A stretch of DNA of 64,000 nucleotides from Hoylesella loescheii DSM 19665 = JCM 12249 = ATCC 15930 (lineage in GTDB: Bacteria; Bacteroidota; Bacteroidia; Bacteroidales; Bacteroidaceae): positions 124,001-188,000 of the forward strand of contig NZ_KB899210.1 in the NCBI RefSeq assembly GCF_000378085.1. The letters run 5' to 3'. The translations under genes and the position numbers were made by a program. Positions 30,032 to 38,551 of this stretch are shown one piece after another. The notes under the pieces were generated by a model. It saw only the letters and a program-made list of their open reading frames with translations. It did no database searches and had not been told where the DNA came from. Numbering within the stretch: position 1 is the stretch's first letter; each line of letters opens with the position of its first letter.

Positions 30032-31081
30032 TTACTTTATACCCCTTTGGTTGAGGGCTTTGGTATATTTTGCGGCATTAGCCATGTGTTCGGAGTATGT
30101 CCTAGCGAAGTTGTGTGTACCGCTAAAATCTTCTTTGGCACACATGTATAGGTAGTCGTGCTTTTTAAGGTTGAGCACGGCTTCAATGCCTTCTACACTT
30201 GGAATGCGTATCGGACCGGGAGGCAGACCCGTATTGCGATAGGTGTTATAAGGACTATCGATGTAGAGCAGCTTATTGTAGATGCGTTTAAGTCCAAATT
30301 GTTGCCACGCATATTTAATGGTGGGGTCGGCTTGTAGCGGCATACCATTGGGGTATTCTGCGTTTCTCAACATCAGTCGGTTATAATACATGCCTGCCAC
30401 CATTGGCTTTTCGGCGTTGTTGGCCGTTTCTTCGTCTACGATGCTAGCTAATGTTATAACCTGCACTGGCGAGAGTTTTAGTTCCTTAGCCTTTACGGTT
30501 CGGTCTACATCCCAGAAGTTTTTGCTCTCTTTTTGCATGCGGTCGAGTAGCTTTTCGGTAGAGACGTTCCAATAAATGTCGTAAGTGTTGGGGATGAACA
30601 TGCACTGTATCGTTGCCGTGTCATAGCCATAGTGGGCGCATATTTTAGGGTCGCGCAAGGCTTGCAGCAGTTGTGTGCTGTCCATCATCAGGCGTTTGCA
30701 AACCTCGGCAGACAGTCTTTCGAGCGTTCTTACGCTAGGAATGGTGAGGTTTACAGGCTCTTGCATGCCGTTTTTTAGATGTCTGAACACCACAAACGCT
30801 CCTTGGCCTGGCTTGATGGCATAGCGTCCCGACTTCACATGCTCGTCGTACGAGCTGTGGCGGGTAAGCGTGCGAAATCCGTTTAGGGCTTGAGGCGCGC
30901 AAATAGGTTCGAGTTTAGCGTACACCGAGTCGATATTATCATCGTTATCGATGTATACGTATTGCGTGGCACTGCCTGAATGGAGCATAGCCGAGAAAAA
31001 ATAATAATACAATATGCCCAAGATTACGAGCACGCAAATGCCCGCGGGGATGAGATATCTCTTTACACAGTTGTGTTTCAT
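30032..31081 (-). CDS. mltG: Endolytic peptidoglycan transglycosylase MltG
   Basis: A 349-residue protein with one N-terminal membrane helix (about residues 10-32) and a periplasmic YceG domain. It cuts nascent glycan strands and so sets their length. The catalytic glutamate lies in ASIVDEETANNAEKPMVAG, followed by YYNRLMLRNAEYPNGMPLQADPT and NTYRNTGLPPGPIRIPS, all hallmark segments. Length is normal. A -7 element TAACTTTGC lies at 31113-31105, and gph is divergently transcribed from the other side. Confidence 0.94.
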   Translation of the reverse strand: MKHNCVKRYLIPAGICVLVILGILYYYFFSAMLHSGSATQYVYIDNDDNIDSVYAKLEPICAPQALNGFRTLTRHSSYDEHVKSGRYAIKPGQGAFVVFRHLKNGMQEPVNLTIPSVRTLERLSAEVCKRLMMDSTQLLQALRDPKICAHYGYDTATIQCMFIPNTYDIYWNVSTEKLLDRMQKESKNFWDVDRTVKAKELKLSPVQVITLASIVDEETANNAEKPMVAGMYYNRLMLRNAEYPNGMPLQADPTIKYAWQQFGLKRIYNKLLYIDSPYNTYRNTGLPPGPIRIPSVEGIEAVLNLKKHDYLYMCAKEDFSGTHNFARTYSEHMANAAKYTKALNQRGIK

Positions 31082-31252
31082 TGTCGTTCGTACTTTTTTT
31101 CACTGCAAAGTTAGTAATTTAAAACAACATCTGTGGCGAGGTGAGCATATTTTTATAACTTTGCACTGCCTGTTATTGGTCGCAGGTTAGGTGCTCATGG
31201 CAGTACAGCCTATGTGTTTGCGACTTTTGCGGCAATAAGTTTTTAGAATAAT

Positions 31253-31915
31253 ATGGATAGTGTAAAAAGGATGATAAGAGAATACGACACCTATATATTT
31301 GATTTAGACGGCACGCTGCTTGACACATTAACGGATTTGGCAGCTAGCTGCAACTACGCCTTGCAGCAACATGGCATGGCTCAACGCACTATTGACGAAG
31401 TGCGTATGTTTGTTGGCAATGGCGTAAAAAAACTGATGGAGCGTGCCATTCCCGATGGTTTGGCTAATCCACAGTTCGATGAGGTGTACCAATGTTTTCG
31501 TCAGCATTACCTTAAACATGGACTAGACCACACGGCACCTTACCCTGGTGTGTTGCCGATGTTGGCCGAATTGAAGCGGCGCAACAAAAAGATTGCCGTG
31601 GTGAGTAATAAGTTTTATATGGCCACGGAAGAACTGTGCAAGCACTTTTTCGACCAGTATGTGGAGGTTGCTATTGGCGAACGTGAGGGCATAAAGAAAA
31701 AACCAGCGCCTGACACCGTGCTGGAGGCACTTGCGCAATTGGGCGTAACGGGCGATAATGCTGTGTACATTGGCGACAGCGACGTGGACATTGCGACAGC
31801 CAACAATTGCCAATTGCCGTGCATCAGCGTGCTTTGGGGATTTCGCGACAAGGATTTCCTACTCCGTTCGGGTGCAACCACGCTTATCAGTGCACCCGAA
31901 GAGTTGTTGGTGTAG
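31253..31915 (+). CDS. gph: HAD-family phosphoglycolate phosphatase-like hydrolase
   Basis: A 220-residue cytoplasmic HAD phosphatase. Motif I is D17 and D19 in FDLDGTLLDT, the helical cap follows (residues 25-95), motif II is VVSNK near 118, and motif IV is YIGDSDVDIATA near 172-183. The motif set and size fit Gph, which removes 2-phosphoglycolate, but the substrates of this class overlap widely (beta-phosphoglucomutase, pyrophosphatase), so the name is provisional. A -7 element TAACTTTGC at 31156-31164 lies upstream, divergent to mltG. Confidence 0.8.
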   Translation: MDSVKRMIREYDTYIFDLDGTLLDTLTDLAASCNYALQQHGMAQRTIDEVRMFVGNGVKKLMERAIPDGLANPQFDEVYQCFRQHYLKHGLDHTAPYPGVLPMLAELKRRNKKIAVVSNKFYMATEELCKHFFDQYVEVAIGEREGIKKKPAPDTVLEALAQLGVTGDNAVYIGDSDVDIATANNCQLPCISVLWGFRDKDFLLRSGATTLISAPEELLV

Positions 31916-32167
31916 TGGCGTATCGGTTTTTGGGGGAATGTTGATTTGTTGGCATTCTTCTGTTTAAAGTCTGCTCCATAAAAAGCTATGCTTGGGTACA
32001 AGTTTTCTTTCCTGTATCGTTCTTTGGTGTTTTTTGTCTTTATCTGATGTCTTTATCTTATTCTTTTAGTTGCATTGTTCACCATGCTCCTTTAAGTAAT
32101 AGGCGAAATCTTCTAAGATAACATCTAAGAATTCATTATATGTTGCTGACAAGCAGCTTCAAACAAC

Positions 32168-32208
32168 AAAGCCATGTCTTCATCCATCAATGGGGAAGAC
32201 ATGGTTTT
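32168..32208. terminator. Terminator between convergent gph and HAD genes
   Basis: AAAGCCATGTCTTC (32168-32181) pairs with GAAGACATGG and the following TTTT (32195-32208); the loop contains a smaller CCAT/ATGG hairpin. A-run and T-run at the two ends allow use from either strand. The rest of the 365-base gap shows no gene. Confidence 0.75.
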
Positions 32209-32280
32209 GCAGTATTTGTATGTTGACAATGTGGTGACAGGTGGTGAAGTGGAGTGGGGCGGAGTGCCGTTTTTGTCCAA

Positions 32281-32712
32281 TCAGAACTGCCACCAATGTT
32301 TTTTCTTTTTATAACTTTCGGGATTGTTTTGTGCCTTGAGTGCGTTCCTAACGATTTGCTTATAGGTTACGTTTTCTGTCACCATGCGATAGATTTCACC
32401 CCAATCGGGCAGTCCGCCAACATTTCTGTCGTCGATAAAAAGGTCGGCTTTGAGCTTTCGGGAGAAGTGATTGTTCTTTTCCTTTTCCTCTTCGGGGTAG
32501 TCGCGGTTCACTGCATAGAACTCCACACCTCGTTGTCTGCACCATTCTACAGCTTCGTCTAGCAATTCACCTTCCCTTACGCTCCATAAGATAAGTCTGT
32601 GCCTATCCTTGATAAGCATCTTCAAGGTTTCGATAGCAAAGGGAATTTCCTCGCCGATTTGTGGATAATGGTGTTCTACAATGGTACCGTCGAAATCTAC
32701 TGCTATTGTCAT
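32281..32712 (-). CDS. Small HAD-like hydrolase (BT_0820-type)
   Basis: A 143-residue minimal HAD-fold protein without a cap domain. Motif I is VDFDGTIVEH (D6 and D8), motif II is ILWSVREGE, and motif IV is LFIDDRNVGG near residue 95. It resembles the small uncharacterised Bacteroides HAD proteins represented by BT_0820, as I recall. The substrate is unknown. It lies 63 bases downstream of wzc, from which it is separated by a stem-loop (32727-32762), so it may be partly co-transcribed with the polysaccharide genes. Confidence 0.75.
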   Translation of the reverse strand: MTIAVDFDGTIVEHHYPQIGEEIPFAIETLKMLIKDRHRLILWSVREGELLDEAVEWCRQRGVEFYAVNRDYPEEEKEKNNHFSRKLKADLFIDDRNVGGLPDWGEIYRMVTENVTYKQIVRNALKAQNNPESYKKKKHWWQF

Positions 32713-32726
32713 GTTTATTCTTTTTA

Positions 32727-32762
32727 GCGGGTTCCATCGGCCTAATTACCGATGAAACCCGC
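32727..32762. other. Stem-loop between wzc and the HAD gene
   Basis: GCGGGTTCCATCGG pairs with CCGATGAAACCCGC with one mismatch and an 8-base loop. On the minus strand no U-run follows (TAAAAAG), so it looks like an attenuation or processing hairpin; only the plus-strand side has some T. Confidence 0.5.
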
Positions 32763-32775
32763 GTTATTTGTGCAT

Positions 32776-35280
32776 TTAATGTTTCACTGATGTGTCGTTC
32801 TCGTTGCTGTAATGGCTGTTGCTGTAATTGCCATAGTTGCCATAATTGTTGTAACGACCATATTTTCCGTATCTGCCATAATAGCCATACTTGGCGTATC
32901 TGCCGTATTTGCCATAGCCATAGTAATATCCATACTTCTTCTTCGACAAGTCGATGCCGTTTACCACTACGCAGATGTTGGGCAATTTGTTCTCAGCATG
33001 CAATGTGTTGATGAGTTCGAAATTCTCTTTCGGCGTGTAATCGGCACGACAAACGTATATCGTAAGGTTCGAAACTCTACCCACTTGCAATGTGTCGGTA
33101 ACCAATCCCACGGGCGCGGTGTCGATAATCACATAGTCGTAAGTATGTTTGAGCTGGCCAATGATGTCGTCTAGCGAGGTTCTTGTCAGCAATTCGGCGG
33201 GGTTTGGTGGTATCGGGCCGGCCATAAGCAGTTCCAGATTGTTGTTAACACCCGATGGTAGCGTCTGTGCTTGTATGTCTGCGGCTGTTATTGTTGACTT
33301 AACGAGCAGGTTGGTGATACCATGTCGATGGTCGTCGATCTCGAAAAGTTCGGCCAATCGTGGCTTACGGATGTCCAAACCAACTAAGATGACCTTCTTG
33401 CCAAGCAGTGCAAACGATACGGCCAAGTTGGCTGCGGTAAATGTTTTACCTTCGCCCGAAATGCTCGAAGTGAACGAAATAACCTTCTCTCCTTCTTTAA
33501 GCATGAACTGTACGTTGGTACGCATCGAGCGGAAGATTTCTTCCATCTGGTTATTCTTGTTCTCGTGAACAACAATATCGGCCTTTGTTTTTGCCGTATC
33601 GCTTGCGATGGCCACGTCGGCGATGATTGGCAGGCGGGTGAGGCGTGCCACATCGTCGTGTCCTTCAATCTTATATCTGAAGAAGCCAACGAGGAAGAAC
33701 ACAATGCTTGGTATGGCTAAGGCTGCTGCCATGGCACCCATGTAGATGGTAGTAGACTGTGGAGCTACCTTACCAACTAATGCAGGGTCGTCGATGAGCT
33801 TACCCTTGTCGGCCGTTGCAGCCAAAGAAATAGAGTTCTCTTCACGCTTTTGCAACAACATCAGATACAAGCCTGCCTTCACTTCAAGCTGTCGTCCGAT
33901 CTGTTTCATCGTCTTCTCCTGTTCTGGCGTTTGCTGTATCATGCTATTATACTTGCCATACTGCGAAGCCACAGCATTTCTTTGGATGTCCATGCTACGC
34001 TTGGCTTGTGCCATTGCTCGGCGGATACTGCTCGAAAGATCGTCAAGTTGCGACGTAAGGGGCGTTACCGTGGGGCTGTTTTCAGATGCACTTCTAAGCA
34101 AACGGTTGCGTTCGAGCACAATCTCGTTGTATTTATTAATCAACGATACGGCCGATTGGTCACTGATACCAATGTTAGCGGGCAACGTTTCATATTTATG
34201 AGAAGGCTCATTCATGTAGTCGGTGATGCTGTTAAGCAACGCTATCTGAGTGTTAGCCTCTGCAAGCTTCTGATCATATTGGTCACTATTGGATATGGCT
34301 TGGTTGGCGCTCATCTGCAATTCCACCATCTTGTTTGCCTTTTTATAGCTTTCAAGTTGGCTTTCGGTGCTGCCCAACTCCGTATTAATCTTTTCTAGCC
34401 TTCCGTTGATAAACTCTTCTGTCCTTACGGCTACCTCGTTCTTGTCTTCGTTGGCTTGTCTGTTGTAGCAAATGGCCAGTTGTCTGAGATAATCTTTTGC
34501 GCGTTCAGGGCTTTGGTCGTTGATGGTAAGAACGGCGATAGAGGTACTTTTCGACGACTGGGCAATGCTTAGGCCAGCCGCATAGCGAACGGCCACAGTC
34601 TTGGGAGGGCTTATACGCACCAACATCTTTTCCCCTTCCTGCATAGGAGTTGTTGAATTGGGTATGAAAGTGAGAATACCCGTTTGTGTGCCAATGGCTG
34701 CGGGTAAGGCCGTAAAGCTCTTGTCAATGGCGTAGGACTTACCAGGTGCTTCCGAATTGGTGGAATAATAAGTACCCTCTACATGGTATTTCTTTCCCTC
34801 TCGTGTTATCGTGAGTGTAATGGGATAGTTTAACATGTCGAGGTGCATGGGGTCTATATCCACCGTTATTGGTTGATTCTTGTATATCAGCCTATTGGTT
34901 ACTTTACCCGAACTCATATAAGTGGTGTACAGCTTTAAGTCTTTCACCGCTTGGATGGCAATGGAGCTCGACTTTAAAATCTCCATTTCGTTGTCAATAC
35001 CTGTTGAGTTGGTTACCATACCCAGGTTTGTGGCGTATTGCAAGCTGTTTCTTCCCCTGGTGTTGTTCTCTTCTTTAATAAGCAGTTTTGCGTATGCCTG
35101 ATATATTGGGGTGGTGTAGCGCAAATAAATGCTAGCCAACCCAAGGCAAATAATTAATGATAAAGCAAACCATTTCCAATTTAGGATCAGGGTCATGTAA
35201 ATGGTTTGGAAATTGAATAGCGACTTACCCGCAGGCTCTTGCTCGCTTTCCAATGTGTTCTTTTTAATGTTCTCTTCCAT
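32776..35280 (-). CDS. wzc: Wzc-like polysaccharide co-polymerase with bacterial tyrosine autokinase domain
   Basis: An 834-residue inner-membrane protein. A Wzz chain-length domain with two membrane helices (about residues 32-52 and 505-525) brackets a coiled-coil periplasmic region. The cytoplasmic BY-kinase domain has Walker A GEGKT at 609-613, Walker A' VGLDIRKP at about 634-641 and Walker B VIIDTAP near 717-723. The last 50 residues contain a tail with 17 tyrosines (about 783-824), the autophosphorylation cluster typical of the family. Such proteins control polymer length and export of capsule or exopolysaccharide. It follows rfbA after 75 bases; no polymerase, flippase or Wza gene is adjacent. 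Confidence 0.93.
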   Translation of the reverse strand: MEENIKKNTLESEQEPAGKSLFNFQTIYMTLILNWKWFALSLIICLGLASIYLRYTTPIYQAYAKLLIKEENNTRGRNSLQYATNLGMVTNSTGIDNEMEILKSSSIAIQAVKDLKLYTTYMSSGKVTNRLIYKNQPITVDIDPMHLDMLNYPITLTITREGKKYHVEGTYYSTNSEAPGKSYAIDKSFTALPAAIGTQTGILTFIPNSTTPMQEGEKMLVRISPPKTVAVRYAAGLSIAQSSKSTSIAVLTINDQSPERAKDYLRQLAICYNRQANEDKNEVAVRTEEFINGRLEKINTELGSTESQLESYKKANKMVELQMSANQAISNSDQYDQKLAEANTQIALLNSITDYMNEPSHKYETLPANIGISDQSAVSLINKYNEIVLERNRLLRSASENSPTVTPLTSQLDDLSSSIRRAMAQAKRSMDIQRNAVASQYGKYNSMIQQTPEQEKTMKQIGRQLEVKAGLYLMLLQKREENSISLAATADKGKLIDDPALVGKVAPQSTTIYMGAMAAALAIPSIVFFLVGFFRYKIEGHDDVARLTRLPIIADVAIASDTAKTKADIVVHENKNNQMEEIFRSMRTNVQFMLKEGEKVISFTSSISGEGKTFTAANLAVSFALLGKKVILVGLDIRKPRLAELFEIDDHRHGITNLLVKSTITAADIQAQTLPSGVNNNLELLMAGPIPPNPAELLTRTSLDDIIGQLKHTYDYVIIDTAPVGLVTDTLQVGRVSNLTIYVCRADYTPKENFELINTLHAENKLPNICVVVNGIDLSKKKYGYYYGYGKYGRYAKYGYYGRYGKYGRYNNYGNYGNYSNSHYSNENDTSVKH

Positions 35281-35355
35281 ACAATCTGTTGTTTCTTATA
35301 CCTATCTCTCTATATACTTATTAAATTTTACTGTCGTTTTGATATGCCGCGACTT

Positions 35356-36234
35356 TTATTTCGCACCCTCGGCAATTCTCATGAGATATTGTCCATACTG
35401 GTTTTTAATCATGGGTTGTGCCAAGGCCTTCACTTGTTCCTTGTCAATCCATTTGTTATCCATTGCTATTTCTTCCAAACAAGCCACCTTTTGGCCTTGC
35501 CTCTTCTCAATCACCTCGATGAAAGTACTTGCTTCGCTAAGACTGTCGTGTGTACCTGTATCGAGCCAAGCAAAGCCCCTTTGTAGCGTTTGCACTTTAA
35601 GCGACTGCCTTGCAAGGAACTCTTGGTTCACGGTTGTTATTTCCAATTCGCCTCTTGCACTGGGTTTGATGTTCTTGGCAACCTCAACTACCGCGTTAGG
35701 GTAGAAATATAGTCCCACAACGGCATAGTTACTCTTGGGCTTTTGTGGCTTTTCCTCGATGCTAAGGCAATTGCCTTTATCGTCAAATTCAGCCACCCCA
35801 TAACGTTCGGGGTCGTTAACGTAATATCCAAAAACTGTTGCCTTGCCATTGTTAGCAGCCTCGACGCTCTGCCTAAGCATACCAGTGAAGCCTGCACCGT
35901 AGAAGATATTGTCGCCAAGAACAAGGCAAACGGTATCATTCCCGATAAATTTCTCACCAATGATAAATGCCTGCGCCAATCCGTCGGGGCTAGGTTGCTC
36001 CGCATATTCAAACTTTACACCCAAGTCTTTGCCGTCGCCCAGCAGGCGTTCAAAGCCCGGGAGGTCGTGGGGAGTGGATATTATCAATATCTCTCTGATG
36101 CCTGCAAGCATCAAAACAGATATTGGATAGTAAATCATGGGCTTGTCGAATATGGGTATCAATTGTTTGCTCACCCCCTTAGTGATGGGGTAAAGCCTTG
36201 TACCTGAACCTCCTGCAAGTACGATTCCTTTCAT
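35356..36234 (-). CDS. rfbA: Glucose-1-phosphate thymidylyltransferase
   Basis: A 292-residue nucleotidyltransferase making dTDP-glucose from dTTP and glucose-1-phosphate, the first step to dTDP-rhamnose. The N-terminal [18 protein letters not shown] (residues 8-25) binds the nucleotide, and FDKPMIYYP follows. [11 protein letters not shown] near residue 105 holds the metal-binding aspartate, and [19 protein letters not shown] near 160 is typical. Length matches RmlA. It is upstream of wzc on the same strand. A -7 element TATCTTTGC at 36462-36454 implies a leader of about 215 bases. Confidence 0.95.
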   Translation of the reverse strand: MKGIVLAGGSGTRLYPITKGVSKQLIPIFDKPMIYYPISVLMLAGIREILIISTPHDLPGFERLLGDGKDLGVKFEYAEQPSPDGLAQAFIIGEKFIGNDTVCLVLGDNIFYGAGFTGMLRQSVEAANNGKATVFGYYVNDPERYGVAEFDDKGNCLSIEEKPQKPKSNYAVVGLYFYPNAVVEVAKNIKPSARGELEITTVNQEFLARQSLKVQTLQRGFAWLDTGTHDSLSEASTFIEVIEKRQGQKVACLEEIAMDNKWIDKEQVKALAQPMIKNQYGQYLMRIAEGAK

Positions 36235-36622
36235 ACGCTTAACTTGTTTAACGAATTATTGGACGATAATGATGTTATATACCGCGTTGAGGTGTTTAGT
36301 GCATGTCTTTACGTAAATGGCAATTTATCAGTTTGTTGTTATGGGGCGAGATGGTGAAAATAGGGAGGAAATATTTCCAAAACCATTTCTTTTCTACCAT
36401 TCTCACCATATAGCGCAATTCTATACTACACTCCACACCTATTAATATATGTTGCAAAGATAATAATAAAAAATGAAAGTTATCTTTTTAATAACATTTT
36501 TGTTGGTATTATTGTGTCTTCAAATGCCATTTATGCTTTTAACGACCATATCTTTTTCTTATTTCTTTATGCAATTTATTCTTTGTCTTGTGCATTTTTA
36601 CTCTTAATTTTTGCTAAACCGT

Positions 36623-36653
36623 TTTGTCGTTCGAATTAAAATACCTAATTTTG
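36623..36653 (+). promoter_or_regulatory. Promoter for the MORN gene
   Basis: TTTG at 36623-36626, a 19-base spacer and TAATTTTG at 36646-36653. The transcript would begin near 36659, about 15 bases before the ATG at 36674. The 439-base gap between rfbA and this gene otherwise holds only the rfbA -7 element. Confidence 0.7.
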
Positions 36654-36673
36654 AAATCCGAACAATCAATAAG

Positions 36674-37795
36674 ATGAGAACAGTGAAAAATAACATACTA
36701 ACTCTGCTAATATTTTTCTTACCGTTGGGCGTTTCAGCACAGAAGATAACCGTAGGTTCGTGCAATACGATGGACGGAGGCCTTTATAAGGGTGAGATGG
36801 CAGGAGGAAAACCACATGGCAAAGGCAATACGTTGTATAGTAACGGTGAAACATACGAAGGCGAATACGTAAAAGGTAGACGTCAAGGGTATGGTGTTCG
36901 CACCTTTTCGGATGGTAAACGCTACGAAGGACAATGGTTTCAAGACCAGCAACATGGCAACGGTACTTGCTACTTTGCAAACAACAATAAATACGTAGGT
37001 TTATGGTTCCGTGGTCATCAGCATGGACATGGCATTATGTATTATTATAATGGTGACAAGTATGAGGGTAACTGGTCTTACGACAAGCGTCGAGGCAAGG
37101 GCCGATATACATTCTCTACGGGTGCCTATTATGATGGAAATTGGATCGACGACAAAAAGTCAGGACAGGGTTTCTTCGATTGGGGCGATGGCTCTAACTA
37201 CAACGGAATGTGGGTAGACAACCAACGCTCGGGTAAAGGAACCAACCGCTATGCTGACGGAGACGTGTATGTGGGTAACTGGACCGACGACATACAAAAC
37301 GGAAAGGGCATATATAAGTTCCAGAATGGCGACGTTTACGAGGGCGATTATGTGCAAGGCGACCGCACAGGACAAGGTATATTCAAGTATGCCAATGGTG
37401 ATCGCTATACAGGACGCTTTCTCGAAGGCGACAAAGATGGAAAGGGTACTTTCGTTTGGGCCAATGGCGACACCTATGTAGGCGACTGGAAGAAAGACCG
37501 ACAGAATGGACACGGCAAGCTTACAAAGAAAAGTGGAGACGTGTTTGAAGGTAACTTCGTTAACGGAAGGGTAGAAGGCGAGGTGATTATACACTACGCC
37601 GACGGATCGCGGTTTAAGGGAACGTACAAAGGTGGCAAACGAAACGGAAAGGCGATAGAAGAAGACAAGGCAGGAAACAGGTTCGAAGGAACTTACGTTA
37701 ATGGCGTTCGCGACGGCCGTTTTGTAGAAAAAGATAGAAATGGACAGGTGAAAGCCAAGGGCCATTACGAAAGCGGTAGGCGCTTTAACGACTGA
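36674..37795 (+). CDS. Secreted MORN-repeat protein
   Basis: A 373-residue protein with a signal peptide (NNILTLLIFFLPLGVSAQ) and about 14 consecutive MORN repeats of 23 residues. Each has the core Y-x-G-x-W/Y, e.g. YKGEM, YEGEY, YEGQW, YVGLW, YEGNW, YDGNW, YNGMW. The frame is open upstream to 36611, but the promoter at 36623-36653 lies inside that extension and the ATG at 36674 opens the signal peptide. MORN arrays form elongated beta sheets that bind proteins or lipids; the bacterial role is unknown. The periplasmic or surface location is inferred from the signal. A YhcH gene follows after 57 bases. Confidence 0.88.
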   Translation: MRTVKNNILTLLIFFLPLGVSAQKITVGSCNTMDGGLYKGEMAGGKPHGKGNTLYSNGETYEGEYVKGRRQGYGVRTFSDGKRYEGQWFQDQQHGNGTCYFANNNKYVGLWFRGHQHGHGIMYYYNGDKYEGNWSYDKRRGKGRYTFSTGAYYDGNWIDDKKSGQGFFDWGDGSNYNGMWVDNQRSGKGTNRYADGDVYVGNWTDDIQNGKGIYKFQNGDVYEGDYVQGDRTGQGIFKYANGDRYTGRFLEGDKDGKGTFVWANGDTYVGDWKKDRQNGHGKLTKKSGDVFEGNFVNGRVEGEVIIHYADGSRFKGTYKGGKRNGKAIEEDKAGNRFEGTYVNGVRDGRFVEKDRNGQVKAKGHYESGRRFND

Positions 37796-37852
37796 TAAAC
37801 GGGCGAAGACCTGCCGTAATAAGGTGCATACAAAGAATTTAGAGTAGGAGAT

Positions 37853-38302
37853 ATGGTGTTAGACATGTTACATAACTTTGGAAAATACGTGGCATTAAAC
37901 CCGTATTTCCCCTTGGTGGAAGCTTTTATGCGGGAGCATCTGCTTGAAGAACTTGCGCCAGGCACATATAATATAAAAGGTGAAGACGTAGTGTTGAAGG
38001 TTGAAATGGCGACAGGGAAAAGCCAAAGCGAAGCCGTTTTGGAGAGCCATCGCCAAATGATCGACATACAAATACCGCTCCAACAGCCAGAAACATTTGG
38101 CTTAGCTGCCTTTACATCGCTACCTGATGCACCATATTCTTCTGAAAAAGACATATCATTTTACCCCGAAGCCGCTGCACAAAACTATATCACATGCCCT
38201 CTTGGAGCATTTATGATATTCTTTCCTGAAGACGCACACGCCCCTTGTATCGCTCCGAATGCAAGCTTTAAAAAGGCTATATTTAAGGTGCGCAACGTGT
38301 AA
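37853..38302 (+). CDS. YhcH/YjgK/YiaL family sugar-metabolism protein
   Basis: A 149-residue cupin-like protein of the DUF386 family, without signal peptide. The family core is seen in ESHRQMIDIQIPLQQPETFGL (residues 64-84, 20-residue core ESHRQMIDIQIPLQQPETFG) and in FFPEDAHAPC near 124, whose His and acidic residues bind metal in solved members. Members act on sialic acid or other sugar derivatives, or as an evolved beta-galactosidase subunit; the exact reaction is not clear here. An unusual AGGAG ribosome site lies six bases before the ATG. It follows the MORN gene. Confidence 0.85.
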   Translation: MVLDMLHNFGKYVALNPYFPLVEAFMREHLLEELAPGTYNIKGEDVVLKVEMATGKSQSEAVLESHRQMIDIQIPLQQPETFGLAAFTSLPDAPYSSEKDISFYPEAAAQNYITCPLGAFMIFFPEDAHAPCIAPNASFKKAIFKVRNV

Positions 38303-38551
38303 AGACTGGACAATCACGATATTTTCATTATATTTTTGAACATAAGTTGCACTGGTTTTGCTTACTCCTTGAGATCATTTAATGGGCTAGACAATTTACA
38401 GGGAACGGTGAAACCAGGCATTTCAACATAAAAGACATATAGGTTAAACCAACATGATGAGGCCTTGCCGGTAACGGAGTGTTGACGGAAACACCCTCAA
38501 ACAACCGCCAGTTGCCGTTAAGGTGCTCGTACATAATTAATTGCATTAACT

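Noticed and set aside
36611-36673. An N-terminal extension of the MORN protein
   Set aside because: It contains the predicted promoter and would bury the signal peptide.
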